Numbered from the stretch's first letter, positions 1 through 8,243 are shown. The stretch is 64,000 nt of DNA from JBBQWZ01 sp038210135 (GCA_038210135.1 JBBQWZ010000013.1:51171-115170), one strand, 5' to 3'. Numbers and translations are program-made. The notes: a model not told the origin generated them from the sequence alone.

Positions 1-194
1 TCGCCCGCGAAACCATCTCCGCCATCCGCAAGAACGTCATCGCCAAGTGCTACGGCGGTGACATCTCGCGCAAACGCAAGCTGCTCGAAAAGCAAAAAGA
101 AGGCAAAAAGCGTATGAAGCGCGTCGGCCGCGTCGAGATTCCGCAGGAAGCCTTCCTGGCCGTCCTCAAAGTCGGCCAGTCTAGCGAAGACTAG
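1..194 (+). CDS. lepA: Elongation factor 4 (LepA), C-terminal end only
   Basis: The frame is open from the left edge (first whole codon at base 3) to a TAG at 192-194 and gives the last 63 residues. They contain the LepA-specific C-terminal signature GGDISRKRKLLEKQKEGKK, the tRNA-contacting tail found in this ribosome-associated GTPase (back-translocase) and absent from EF-G. The GTPase domains lie outside the window. The ending IPQEAFLAVLK is also typical, so the C-terminus looks intact. Confidence 0.93.
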   Translation, partial: ARETISAIRKNVIAKCYGGDISRKRKLLEKQKEGKKRMKRVGRVEIPQEAFLAVLKVGQSSED

Positions 195-216
195 ATTTCA
201 CGTCCAAATCAAGCGC

Positions 217-245
217 GGATTGAACCCCAACCGTCAGGGAGGGGG
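217..245. repeat. Solo arm of the dispersed 'GGATTGAACC...GTAAGCGA' repeat family
   Basis: A diverged single arm of the intergenic inverted repeat seen more completely at 2985-3126 and 8161-8243. It begins GGATTGAACC and ends in a G-rich run. It sits between lepA and the DinB-like remnant. No function is visible. Confidence 0.5.
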
Positions 246-258
246 CGCATCAGCGATC

Positions 259-351
259 CTACTTCTCGCTCGACGCCGGAACCAAGCCCTTAATGCGCAT
301 GTACGTGGTCATGTTGCCGTAGTGCTCCATCGTGTACGAGTCATAATTCAA
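259..351 (-). pseudogene. DinB-family C-terminal remnant (30 codons)
   Basis: On the minus strand a frame ending in TAG at 259-261 encodes 30 residues, including YTMEHYGNMTTYMRIKGLVP. This resembles the last helix of DinB/DUF664-type four-helix-bundle metalloenzymes, where a conserved His precedes the tail. Nothing upstream in the frame matches the rest of such a protein, and its first codon overlaps the yjbQ stop (bases 348-351). It is probably the 3' stump of a deleted gene. The family assignment rests on recall of C-terminal consensus and is moderate. Confidence 0.45.
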
Positions 352-728
352 GCCCCGGTTTCGCCAGACGCGTGCAAAATCACGTGCCGGACTTGCGGCT
401 CCCGGCGATGCTCAAAAACGTACAATCCCTGCCACGTCCCCAGCATCATGCGCGAATTCTGAAGCGGAATCGAAAGCTGCGATTGCGTCAGCGCCGCGCG
501 AATGTGCGCCGGCATGTCGTCCGGACCTTCCAGCGTATGCCGGTACCGCGGATCCCGCTCCGGCGCGATCCTCTCGAAGTAATCCGCAAGATCCGCCGTC
601 ACATCCGGATCGTAATTTTCCTGAATCAACAACGACGCGGACGTGTGCTGCAAGAAAATTGTCAATAGTCCGATACGCAAATCGGAACCAGCTACCCACT
701 TCGCCGCTGCGTCCGTAAACGGATACAA
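348..728 (-). CDS. yjbQ: YjbQ family protein (UPF0047), start uncertain
   Basis: The 126-residue frame shows the family core: HTSASLLIQEN near residue 28, a region of conserved acidic and His residues, and GTWQGLYVFEHR near residue 97. Family members are small trimeric proteins with reported weak thiamine-phosphate synthase activity; the true role is unsettled. The first recognised start, TTG at 728, would cut off the usual N-terminal strand. The frame stays open upstream and reads LDVRTRGKG, which matches that strand, so translation probably begins about 12-18 codons earlier at a CTG or other rare start. No ATG or GTG exists there. Confidence 0.8.
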   Translation of the reverse strand: MYPFTDAAAKWVAGSDLRIGLLTIFLQHTSASLLIQENYDPDVTADLADYFERIAPERDPRYRHTLEGPDDMPAHIRAALTQSQLSIPLQNSRMMLGTWQGLYVFEHRREPQVRHVILHASGETGA

Positions 729-782
729 ACCCTTGCCGCGAGTGCGAACATCCAGCCCGTGCTGCAGGTGTTTCGACGTACG

Positions 783-2633
783 CTATTCCACCGTGACGCT
801 CTTCGCGAGATTGCGCGGCTGATCCACGTCGCAGCCCCGCCGGACCGCGATGTGATACGCCAGCAGCTGTAGGGGAACCACTTCGAGGATCGGAAGCAGA
901 ATATCTTTCGTCGTCGGAATTTGAATGACGTGGCTCGCCGATCGCGCCGCCTCTTCGTCGCCCTCGTTAACGATCGCGACCACGATCCCTTCGCGCGCGC
1001 GCACTTCCTGAATATTCGATAGCGTCTTCTCGTACAGCAGCCGGCTCGCCGGGTCGTCCGGATCGTGCGCCGCCAGCACCACCACCGGAAGATTCTCGTC
1101 GATCAGCGCGTTCGGCCCGTGCTTCATTTCACCCGCCGGATAGCCTTCCGCGTGGATGTAGGAAATCTCCTTCAGCTTCAACGCCCCTTCGAGCGCCATC
1201 GGAAAATGAATTCCTCGCCCCAGGTACAGGAAATCTTTCGCCCGAAAGAGCGCCCTTGTCAGATCCTCATACATCGCGTCGCCGCGCAGAATCGTTTCGA
1301 GTTTTGCCGGAAGCTGCAATAACTCCGCCGCCAGTGCCGCCAAAGTTTCCGCGCTCATCCGACCGCGCGTTTGACCCAGATACATCGCCAGAATAAACAG
1401 CGCCGTCAGTTGCGCTGTAAACGCTTTCGTCGACGCGACCCCGATCTCCGGGCCCGCATGCGTGATCAGCGTCCCGGCCGCCTCGCGCGTGATCATCGAT
1501 CCGACGACGTTGCAAATCGCCAGCGTCTTCGAGCCCTTCTGCTTGGCTTCCCGCTGCGCCGCCAGCGTATCCGCCGTCTCGCCCGATTGCGAAATCACCA
1601 CCGTCAGCGTCTCGCGCCCGACAATCGGATCCCGGTAGCGGAACTCGCTTCCATAATCCACTTCCACCGGAATGCGCGCCAGCTTCTCGATCATGAATTT
1701 GCCCGCCAGCGCCGCATGCCAACTCGTTCCGCAAGCGATGATTCGCACGCTCGTGAAGCCCTGCCAGTCGCGGGCGCTGATATCCATCTCGTCGAGGAAC
1801 ACGCGGCCCGATTCCTGACCCACGCGGCCCAGTATCGTATCCCGCACCGCGCGCGGCTGCTCAAAGATTTCCTTGAGCATGAAATGCTTGTAGCCGCCCT
1901 TTTCCGCCATGATCGGATCCCACAGAATGTGCGTCACGTTTCGCTTTACCGGCTTGCCGAAGAAATCCGTAAGATGGACGCCTTCACGCGTCAGCACCGC
2001 CATGTCGCCGTCCGCGAGGAAGAACATGTTGCGCGTATGGCTCAAAATCGCCGGGACATCCGACGCTACAAAATATTCGTTCTCGCCCAGACCAATCACC
2101 ACCGGCGGACCCGACCGGGCCGCGACAATCTTGTTCGGATCGTTGCGCGAGATCACCGAAATCGCAAACACTCCGGTCAACTGCCGCACCGTCTCGCGCA
2201 CCGCTTCTTCCAGATTGCCCGTGAAATATTTCTCGACCAGATGCGCGATCACTTCCGTATCCGTCTCCGTGACGAACACGTGCCCTTCCGCCTGCAATTG
2301 ATGCTTTAACTGCGAATAATTCTCGACGATTCCGTTGTGCACGACGACGATTTCGCCCTTGCAATCCCGATGCGGATGCGCGTTCTCTTCGGTCGGACGC
2401 CCGTGCGTCGCCCACCGCGTATGGCCGATTCCGTAAGCGCCGTCCACTGGGTTGCCGCGCAGAACTTCTTCGAGATTCCGCAGTTTCCCCGACGCGCGCC
2501 TTACCGCCAGTTCCCCGTCCTCAAGCACGGCAATACCAGCCGAATCGTAGCCCCGGTACTCGAGACGCCGCAGGCCGTCAATGATAATCGGAACCGCTTT
2601 CCGATCTCCGATATAACCGACAATGCCGCACAT
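783..2633 (-). CDS. glmS: Glutamine--fructose-6-phosphate aminotransferase (isomerizing)
   Basis: The enzyme makes glucosamine-6-phosphate from fructose-6-phosphate and glutamine, the entry step to UDP-GlcNAc for peptidoglycan and other cell-envelope glycans. The 616-residue protein has normal length. It starts MCGIVGYIG, so Cys2 becomes the N-terminal nucleophile of the class II glutaminase domain (1-240). Two SIS sugar-isomerase domains follow, with SQSGETADTLAA and STKAFTAQLTAL, and the C-terminus ends AKSVTVE as in orthologues. It lies 28 bp downstream of purS on the same strand and is probably co-transcribed with it. I saw no glmS ribozyme in the short gap. Confidence 0.97.
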   Translation of the reverse strand: MCGIVGYIGDRKAVPIIIDGLRRLEYRGYDSAGIAVLEDGELAVRRASGKLRNLEEVLRGNPVDGAYGIGHTRWATHGRPTEENAHPHRDCKGEIVVVHNGIVENYSQLKHQLQAEGHVFVTETDTEVIAHLVEKYFTGNLEEAVRETVRQLTGVFAISVISRNDPNKIVAARSGPPVVIGLGENEYFVASDVPAILSHTRNMFFLADGDMAVLTREGVHLTDFFGKPVKRNVTHILWDPIMAEKGGYKHFMLKEIFEQPRAVRDTILGRVGQESGRVFLDEMDISARDWQGFTSVRIIACGTSWHAALAGKFMIEKLARIPVEVDYGSEFRYRDPIVGRETLTVVISQSGETADTLAAQREAKQKGSKTLAICNVVGSMITREAAGTLITHAGPEIGVASTKAFTAQLTALFILAMYLGQTRGRMSAETLAALAAELLQLPAKLETILRGDAMYEDLTRALFRAKDFLYLGRGIHFPMALEGALKLKEISYIHAEGYPAGEMKHGPNALIDENLPVVVLAAHDPDDPASRLLYEKTLSNIQEVRAREGIVVAIVNEGDEEAARSASHVIQIPTTKDILLPILEVVPLQLLAYHIAVRRGCDVDQPRNLAKSVTVE

Positions 2634-2661
2634 AGTAGGCCGCGCTTTCTCTGTCCCGCGC

Positions 2662-2907
2662 TTAGGCGTCCAGAAATTCCAGTTTGTAGTCTTCGATTAC
2701 GGGATTCGACAATAGATCCCGCGAGATCGCATCGAGCTCCGTCTGCGCGGCCTGCCGGTCGGAGCCGGCAAAGTCGATCTCGAAAAATTTCCCCTGCCGC
2801 ACGCCCGTAATGGCCGAATGCCCCAGTCCATTCAGAGCGGCGCGGATGGTCTGACCTTGCGGATCGAGAACCGTGGTTTTGAAGGTGACGTAAACGCGGG
2901 CTTTCAT
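2662..2907 (-). CDS. purS: Phosphoribosylformylglycinamidine synthase subunit PurS
   Basis: This is the small structural subunit of the three-part FGAM synthase (PurL-PurQ-PurS) of de novo purine synthesis. PurS bridges the glutaminase and synthetase subunits. The 81 residues match the usual length and pattern: MKARVYVTFKTTVLDPQG at the start, then a region equivalent to V.GVR.GK.FEID. purQ and purL are not in the window. The gene leads a likely purS-glmS unit, linking a purine-pathway subunit with amino-sugar synthesis, both glutamine-dependent. Confidence 0.93.
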   Translation of the reverse strand: MKARVYVTFKTTVLDPQGQTIRAALNGLGHSAITGVRQGKFFEIDFAGSDRQAAQTELDAISRDLLSNPVIEDYKLEFLDA

Positions 2908-2935
2908 GAACTTCTATTGTAGAGCGCAAGCTCTA
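2908..2935 (-). promoter_or_regulatory. purS promoter, apparently leaderless, with small hairpin
   Basis: Minus-strand TACAAT (2921 to 2916) lies 8 bases before the purS ATG, so transcription would start at or next to the start codon. A 6-bp inverted repeat TAGAGC-GCAA-GCTCTA spans 2920-2935 and overlaps the hexamer. No convincing -35 box is visible. Confidence 0.5.
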
Positions 2936-2984
2936 TCCAGGCACGCTGACGCAGGTCTCGCTCACTACCTCGCCCGCGCCGCGC

Positions 2985-3126
2985 GGATTGAACCCGGAGC
3001 GTGAGCGACGAGACTTCCGGTCCTCATCGCCACGCCAACGAGCGCGGGGATTCCGCTCGATCCCACACGCGATCGTCAGGGTCAGTGTGAAAATTGCAGG
3101 TCCCGTCGCCTACACTCCGAGTTCAA
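2985..3126. repeat. Dispersed inverted-repeat element, copy 1
   Basis: The left arm (2985-3014, GGATTGAACCCGGAGCGTGA onward) and right arm (3100-3126, GTCCCGTCGCCTACACTCCG onward) are imperfect reverse complements. Both arms and the trailing GGGGGATTTAGGGAGCGAGA segment are found again at about 8161-8275. It fills most of the purS/WalJ gap, which otherwise holds nothing I recognise. Confidence 0.7.
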
Positions 3127-3208
3127 ACCAGGTGGGGGATTTAGGGAGCGAGACAGGCCACCCGCGATACGCTACCCTAAGGTTTCGTTCGAACGACGTG
3201 TTGGAGCT

Positions 3209-4003
3209 ATTCGTATCGTAAAAATCTGCTCACTCGCCAGCGGCAGCTCCGGCAACGCGACCTGGATTGCCACCGATCGCGTTCGCATCCTCATCGACGC
3301 CGGCCTCAGCAGGCGCGAGACCCTCGAACGCCTCAAGCGCGCCGGCGAACCCACTGACCGCATCGACGCCATCCTGATCACTCACGAACACAACGATCAC
3401 GTCGCCGGAATCCTACCTCTTGCCCGCGGTTCCTATCAGGAAAAGAAAGCCGATGTGCCCGTCTACATGACGCCCATCACGGCCCGCTGTATCGACTGGA
3501 CCGACTACACGCCCAAGCTCGAACACTTTTCCGCCGGAACCTCTTTCGTCATCGGCGACGTCGAAGTCTCCAGCTTCACCATTCCCCACGACGCGCTCGA
3601 TCCCGTTGGCTTCACCCTCAAAACCCAGGGCATTAAAATCGGCGTCGTCACCGATCTCGGCTACATTCCCGAATCCATCAAGGTCCACCTGCGCAACTGC
3701 GACGTTCTGCTGCTCGAATCCAATCACGATCTCGAAATGCTCAAAGTCGGACCGTACCCATGGTCCGTCAAGCAGCGCGTGATGGGACGCAACGGCCACC
3801 TGTCGAACGATGTCGCTTGCGATTTCATTCAGAACGACCTGAACACCACCACCTCGACACTGATACTCGGGCATCTCAGCGAACACAATAATCATCCGGC
3901 GATCGTGCGCCTCGTCGCCGACCAGGCCCTCGCCGGCAGGGCTTTGTTCACCCGGTTGGTCATTGCAGAAGCCAGCCAGCCGACCGAAGTATTCTGCTAT
4001 TAA
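3209..4003 (+). CDS. MBL-fold metallohydrolase, WalJ/YycJ-like
   Basis: A beta-lactamase-fold phosphodiesterase-like hydrolase of the YycJ/WalJ group, implicated in other bacteria in DNA-end processing and cell-wall control. Visible features are the starting strand VKICSLASGSSGN, the metal-binding ITHEHNDHVAG, and SNHD plus GHLSEHNN further on. The N-terminus is clear by homology, but no ATG, GTG or TTG precedes it in frame. The nearest candidates are ATT at 3209 or ATC at 3215, just after a GGAG. I placed the start at ATT 3209; a GTG at 3455 would lose the active site. The gene is followed after a repeat arm by purB. Confidence 0.85.
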   Translation: MRIVKICSLASGSSGNATWIATDRVRILIDAGLSRRETLERLKRAGEPTDRIDAILITHEHNDHVAGILPLARGSYQEKKADVPVYMTPITARCIDWTDYTPKLEHFSAGTSFVIGDVEVSSFTIPHDALDPVGFTLKTQGIKIGVVTDLGYIPESIKVHLRNCDVLLLESNHDLEMLKVGPYPWSVKQRVMGRNGHLSNDVACDFIQNDLNTTTSTLILGHLSEHNNHPAIVRLVADQALAGRALFTRLVIAEASQPTEVFCY

Positions 4004-4034
4004 TGCGTAGCTGGGCCTTTCTGCAGGGCTCCTC

Positions 4035-4066
4035 GGATTGAACCCCTAACGTAAGTGAGGGGACCC
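4035..4066. repeat. Solo arm of dispersed repeat family
   Basis: GGATTGAACCCCTAACGTAA and the following GTGAGGGGACC match the left arm of the elements at 2985 and 8161. It lies between the WalJ-like gene and purB. Confidence 0.55.
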
Positions 4067-4120
4067 AGAATTAGCAAAGCACCGCGTCCCTAAAAGATGG
4101 CGGACCGAAAGCGAACAACC

Positions 4121-5434
4121 ATGATTGCCCGATACACCCGGCCGGAAATGGCAAACGTCTGGAGCGACGAAAACAAATTCCGCCAGTGGCGCGAAGTCGA
4201 GCTCGCCGCTTCGGACTCGCTCGCTGAACTCGGCGTCGTACCCGCCGACGCGGCCGCCAAACTCCGCCGCTTCTCCGGCTTCAAAGTCGCCCGCATCTTC
4301 GAAATCGAACGCGACGTCAAACACGACGTCATCGCTTTCACCACCGCCATCGCCGAAAACATGGCCGCCGCCGGACACGCCGAAGCCTCCCGCTGGCTGC
4401 ATTACGGCCTGACCTCGAACGACGTCGTCGATACCGCCCAGGCCCTGCAAATCGTCCAGGCCTCCTCCATCCTCATCGGCGGCCTCCGCAAACTCGAGGA
4501 AGCCCTCCGCGTCCGCGCCTTCGAATTCAAAGACACGGTCCAGATCGGCCGCACCCACGGCGTCCACGCGGAACCCATCACCTTCGGCCTCAAGCTGGCC
4601 CTTTGGTTCGACGAAGTCCGCCGCGACGAAGTCCGTTTTCGCGCCTCCGCCGACGAAATGCGAGTCGGCAAAATATCCGGCGCCGTAGGAACCTTCGGTC
4701 ACATCGGGCCCGAAGCCGAAGAACGGATTTGCGATCGCCTCGGACTCAGGCCCGCCGCCATCGCCTCGCAAGTCATCTCCCGCGATCGTCACGCCATGTA
4801 CGTCGCGAACCTCGCCGTCATCGCCGCCACCTGCGAGAAAATCGCGCTCGAAGTCCGCCACCTCCAGCGCACCGAAGTCCGCGAAGCCGAAGAGCCTTTC
4901 GGAGAGAGCCAGAAAGGCTCCTCCGCCATGCCCCACAAGCGCAACCCGGTCACCTCGGAACAGATCTGCGGACTCGCCCGCATCGTCCGCTCGAACGCCC
5001 AAGCCGCCATGGAAAACATCGCGCTGTGGCACGAACGCGACATCTCACACTCCTCCGTCGAGCGCGTCATCCTCGCCGACTCGACCACGCTGGTGGACTA
5101 CCTTCTCGCCAAAACCCTCTGGCTCGTCGAAGGCATGCGCGTCTACCCCGAACGCATGCTCCGCAACCTGGAGATGACCCGCGGCCTGGTCTTCTCCGGC
5201 CAGGTTCTATTGGATTTAACAGCCGCCGGAATGCTCCGTGAACAGGCTTACAAACTCGTGCAAGGCCATGCTATGCGCACCTGGGAATCCGAAGGCGACT
5301 TCCGGCTCGCCATTCTCAGTGATCCCGATGTCGCCAACTACCTGAAAACAGAACAAATTGAGCGCGCCTTCTCGGTCCCACGCCAACTCACCAACGTGGA
5401 TGCGATTTTTGCGCGCGTCTTCGACGAGGACTAG
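4121..5434 (+). CDS. purB: Adenylosuccinate lyase
   Basis: Fumarase/aspartase-superfamily enzyme that cleaves SAICAR and adenylosuccinate in purine synthesis, releasing fumarate. The 437 residues begin MIARYTRPEM as in most orthologues. The superfamily signature GSSAMPHKRNP is intact near residue 270, with the catalytic serine in the flexible loop. THGVHAEPITFG and ISHSSVER carry other active-site positions. An in-frame ATG at 4097 would add eight residues, and I cannot decide between the two starts from the sequence. The gene is monocistronic, apart from the purS cluster. Confidence 0.96.
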   Translation: MIARYTRPEMANVWSDENKFRQWREVELAASDSLAELGVVPADAAAKLRRFSGFKVARIFEIERDVKHDVIAFTTAIAENMAAAGHAEASRWLHYGLTSNDVVDTAQALQIVQASSILIGGLRKLEEALRVRAFEFKDTVQIGRTHGVHAEPITFGLKLALWFDEVRRDEVRFRASADEMRVGKISGAVGTFGHIGPEAEERICDRLGLRPAAIASQVISRDRHAMYVANLAVIAATCEKIALEVRHLQRTEVREAEEPFGESQKGSSAMPHKRNPVTSEQICGLARIVRSNAQAAMENIALWHERDISHSSVERVILADSTTLVDYLLAKTLWLVEGMRVYPERMLRNLEMTRGLVFSGQVLLDLTAAGMLREQAYKLVQGHAMRTWESEGDFRLAILSDPDVANYLKTEQIERAFSVPRQLTNVDAIFARVFDED

Positions 5435-5561
5435 TACACCTAAGGTCTCCAAGATGATTGATGACGTCCTATATGAAAAACAAAAGGTCTAAAAACCGCG
5501 TTTTCGGGTTAAACTATTTTCGCGAACGGTTCAGTTGCCGTTGCGCTGGTACAACACAAAA

Positions 5562-5978
5562 ATGGCACGACGCGGTTCCAAGTTGCTAGAGGTCGCCAGA
5601 GTTCTTCTGGTGGATAATAATCCAGCCTCGCGCCTGACCCTGAAGACCGTTCTCGAAGCTGGCGGCTACCATGTCGATTCCGCAGCCTCCGCCTCGGAAG
5701 CTGTTGGAAAGATGGACGATGGCGAATATGAGCTGGTCGTCAGCGATCTCCAAATGGAATCGCCCGAGGCCGGTTACAAAGTCCTGGCGCACGCCCGGAT
5801 GATGGAATATAAGCCCGCCACTGCGATCCTCACCACGTATCAAAACGGCGAAACGGACGGCCTCCGCCCGGTACTCGTTAAGCCCGAAGACGTCCCAACC
5901 TTGATGGGCAAAGTCGCCGACCTCATCAGCCAGCGCGCCAGCCGCCGCATGCGCCGCGAACTTCGCATCGCCGGCTAA
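5562..5978 (+). CDS. Stand-alone response regulator receiver protein
   Basis: A single CheY-like receiver domain with no output domain (138 residues). The acidic pocket (VLLVDNN, Asp18), the phospho-acceptor Asp62 in LVVSDLQM, the switch Thr in AILTTYQ and the conserved Lys in LVKPED are all present, so it should be phosphorylatable. A basic tail (RASRRMRRELRIAG) follows. No histidine kinase is nearby, so the partner is unknown. A start at 5535 is possible; I prefer ATG 5562, which places the first strand as usual. Confidence 0.85.
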   Translation: MARRGSKLLEVARVLLVDNNPASRLTLKTVLEAGGYHVDSAASASEAVGKMDDGEYELVVSDLQMESPEAGYKVLAHARMMEYKPATAILTTYQNGETDGLRPVLVKPEDVPTLMGKVADLISQRASRRMRRELRIAG

Positions 5979-5980
5979 CC

Positions 5981-6607
5981 TTAAAACTCTCTTAGTACTG
6001 TCACTCCCGCCGTACCAGGCGCTTCTGGATCGTTGTCGCCCGGCCCATTCGCCCCGCCTTCGCGGATCTTCGCACTCATCGAATCGATCTGGATCTCCGC
6101 CAGCGCCGTGATCTTCAAGTGGCCCTCCGGCGCCGTGCTGTAATCCCGTCCAGCCAACCGATCCGGCCAGTAGCGCCGGATCATGTTCTCGAGAATCTCG
6201 CTCTTTCGCGCCGGATCTTCCACCAGCCGGCCTCGCCCAAATACAACGACGCTCCGGTAGTTCATCGAATGATGCAGCGCCGTCTTCGCATATACCAAAC
6301 CGTCGAGCAGCGTCACCGTCACGCAGATCGGAGCACCCGTGGCCACATGGTCCATCACTCGGCTTTTCACTCCACCGTGCAGGTACAAACGATCCGGCTC
6401 GCTCGCATCGAATTGATACGTAAGGGGAATGACGAACGGCTGCGGAGCCTCGCCGGCCTCCCCCGCCACCGCGAATCCAACGTGCGCCACATAGCCTAAA
6501 GCCAGGAATTCGTGGGCCTGATCTGGCCTCGACCGCTCGGGATGCATCCGCAGCACCGACCGCGAATCGAGTGTCGTGGCATTCGACTTCGAAGAAGTGG
6601 ATTTCAT
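5981..6607 (-). CDS. Pyridoxamine 5'-phosphate oxidase-related FMN-binding protein (NimA-like)
   Basis: A split-beta-barrel flavin protein of 208 residues. Recognisable are the strand FVIPLTYQFD, the stretch LYLHGGVKSRVMDHV that usually contacts FMN phosphate, and YRSVVVFGRGRLVEDPARKSE. Homologues next to MocR regulators bind FMN or F420-type cofactors, and some act in nitroimidazole resistance; the substrate cannot be read here. A strong ribosome site, GGAGGG, sits just before ATG 6607. It is divergent from the MocR gene with a shared operator-like repeat between them, so it is the likely regulatory target. Confidence 0.82.
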   Translation of the reverse strand: MKSTSSKSNATTLDSRSVLRMHPERSRPDQAHEFLALGYVAHVGFAVAGEAGEAPQPFVIPLTYQFDASEPDRLYLHGGVKSRVMDHVATGAPICVTVTLLDGLVYAKTALHHSMNYRSVVVFGRGRLVEDPARKSEILENMIRRYWPDRLAGRDYSTAPEGHLKITALAEIQIDSMSAKIREGGANGPGDNDPEAPGTAGVTVLREF

Positions 6608-6626
6608 TCCCTCCAGTCTGCGGTAG

Positions 6627-6676
6627 AAGTGGCACTAAGCATAGATCCGCTTCTGGCTCTGGAATGAGTGCCACTT
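6627..6676. promoter_or_regulatory. Divergent promoter region with 10-bp inverted repeat, probable MocR operator
   Basis: AAGTGGCACT (6627-6636) and its exact reverse complement AGTGCCACTT (6667-6676) are 30 bp apart between the PPOX gene and the MocR gene. The left arm abuts a minus-strand TATGCT (6643 to 6638) that could serve the PPOX gene. The right arm lies just upstream of TATAGA (6681-6686), which is 8 bases from the MocR ATG. The half-site resembles the AAAGTGG-type sites described for PdxR regulators. Confidence 0.7.
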
Positions 6677-6694
6677 TCTCTATAGAATGGGGCC

Positions 6695-8143
6695 ATGATG
6701 GCGACCACTCCCACCCGAGCGAACGAGAGATTTCCGCTCTCCCGCATCGGACCCCTCCATCGCCAGGTGTACGACCGCGTCCAGCAAACCATCCGCGAGG
6801 GCCAACTGACCGCCGGCGACCGCCTGCCTTCGACCCGTGCCTTGGCCGCCGAACTCGGCGTGTCGCGCAACACCGTCATGGCGGCTTTTGAGCAGTTGAT
6901 CGCCGAAGGCTACCTTGAGGGGCAGGCGGGCTCCGGAACGTACGTCGCCCAGGGATTCGCTACTTCAAAAAACGAGCGTAAATCGTCCGCATCCGGACCC
7001 GCCCTCTCGCGCCAGGGCGTCGCCATCCTCTCCGCCGGCCACCGCCGTATTGTGTGCGACGACAACCAGCGTCCTTTCGAGCCGGGCATCCCCGCCGTCG
7101 ATCAGGGCCTGCTCCGTTTGTGGTGGCGCCTGATGCACAAGAACTGGAAGAAGGCCCGGCCGTCGCTCGGGTATCAGGGCTCCCTCGGCTACCCGCCTTT
7201 GCGCAAAGCCGTCTCGGTCTACCTCGCCGTCGCCCGCGGAGTCCGTTGCGATCCCGACCAAGTGGTCATTACGTCCGGCGCGCAGCAGGGTCTCGATCTC
7301 GCCGCCCGCCTGCTGACGGATCCCGGCGACAGCGTTTGGGTCGAGGATCCCGGCTACCTGGGCGCGAAAGCAGCCCTTGCCGCCGCCGGGACTACCCTCG
7401 TTCCCATTCCAGTCGATCGCGAAGGGCTTGTGGTGTCAGAGGGACGCCGCCGCATGCTGAATGCGCGCCTCGCCTACGTCACGCCATCGCACCAGTTTCC
7501 GATCGGCGCAACCATGTCGCTCCCCCGCCGTGTCGAGCTGCTCACTTGGGCGCGGGAAGCCGGAGCCTGGATTCTCGAAGACGATTACGATAGCGAATAT
7601 CGGTATGCCAGCCGGCCCCTGCCCGCTCTCCAGGGTCTCGACGATTGCGGCCGCGTCGTGTACATCGGTACCTTTAGCAAGGTCATGTTTCCCGGCATGC
7701 GGATCGGCTACGTCGTCGTGCCGCCCAAGGTCGTCGACGCCTTCGCCGCCGCCCGCGCCGTCGGCGATCGTCAGTCGCCCTGGCTCGAACAGGCCGCCCT
7801 CGCGGAGTTTTTGAGCGATGGCCATTTCGGCCGCCACGTCCGCCGCATGCGATCCGACTATCAGGAACGCGCCGAAACTCTCGTCGCTTCGGTCCGCAGT
7901 AAGTTGGCAGGCCGCCTTCAAGTCCGCATGCCCGATGCAGGGCTCCATCTGACCGGTTGGCTTCGCGCGGGCGATTCGGACGTCGCCATCTCCGCGGATG
8001 CGGAAGCCGCCGGAGTCTCCGCCATGCCTCTCAGCCGCAGCGCGATTCTCCCTTGCAGCCCCGGCCTGGTCCTTGGCTACGCCGGCTACCAGCTAGCCGA
8101 CATCAGAAGCGCCGTCGATCGCCTGGCCACCGCCATCGGCTAG
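6695..8143 (+). CDS. MocR/PdxR-family transcription regulator (GntR HTH fused to aminotransferase domain)
   Basis: A 482-residue PLP-dependent regulator. An N-terminal GntR winged helix (about 15-85, with GDRLPSTRALAAELGVSRNT) is joined by a linker to a fold-type I aminotransferase-like domain (about 125-480). The domain keeps the PLP aspartate region (WILEDDYDSEYRY) and the lysine motif TFSKVMFPGMRIGY. Family members sense PLP or an amino compound and control vitamin B6, GABA or taurine genes. Divergent placement with the PPOX-family flavoprotein suggests control of that gene and itself, through the repeat at 6627-6676. A TATA-like hexamer 8 bases before ATG suggests a leaderless message. 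Confidence 0.92.
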   Translation: MMATTPTRANERFPLSRIGPLHRQVYDRVQQTIREGQLTAGDRLPSTRALAAELGVSRNTVMAAFEQLIAEGYLEGQAGSGTYVAQGFATSKNERKSSASGPALSRQGVAILSAGHRRIVCDDNQRPFEPGIPAVDQGLLRLWWRLMHKNWKKARPSLGYQGSLGYPPLRKAVSVYLAVARGVRCDPDQVVITSGAQQGLDLAARLLTDPGDSVWVEDPGYLGAKAALAAAGTTLVPIPVDREGLVVSEGRRRMLNARLAYVTPSHQFPIGATMSLPRRVELLTWAREAGAWILEDDYDSEYRYASRPLPALQGLDDCGRVVYIGTFSKVMFPGMRIGYVVVPPKVVDAFAAARAVGDRQSPWLEQAALAEFLSDGHFGRHVRRMRSDYQERAETLVASVRSKLAGRLQVRMPDAGLHLTGWLRAGDSDVAISADAEAAGVSAMPLSRSAILPCSPGLVLGYAGYQLADIRSAVDRLATAIG

Positions 8144-8160
8144 GAATCGGCTTGCACCCT

Positions 8161-8243
8161 GAGCGTAAGCGATGGGACCGCCGACGCGGCCGTAAGAGGG
8201 CTGGGTGAAAGTACAGGTCCCGTCGCTTACGCTCCGGGTTCAA
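8161..8243. repeat. Dispersed inverted-repeat element, copy 2
   Basis: GAGCGTAAGCGATGGGAC (8161-8178) pairs with GTCCCGTCGCTTACGCTC (8217-8234) with one mismatch, and GGGTTCAA follows. The same arms and the trailing AGTTAGAGAGCG segment occur at 2985-3155. It lies between the MocR gene and hom. A TATAAT at 8280-8285, just past the element, could be an upstream promoter for hom. Confidence 0.75.

Noticed and set aside
1371..2309. Long plus-strand frames opposite glmS, and similar frames opposite purB, hom, dnaE, selA and the mutases
   Set aside because: They are antisense shadows caused by GC-rich codon bias; their translations are Arg/His-rich and match no family.
2634..2661. glmS ribozyme
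   Set aside because: The gap to purS is 28 bp and the genes appear co-transcribed; a ribozyme needs far more sequence.
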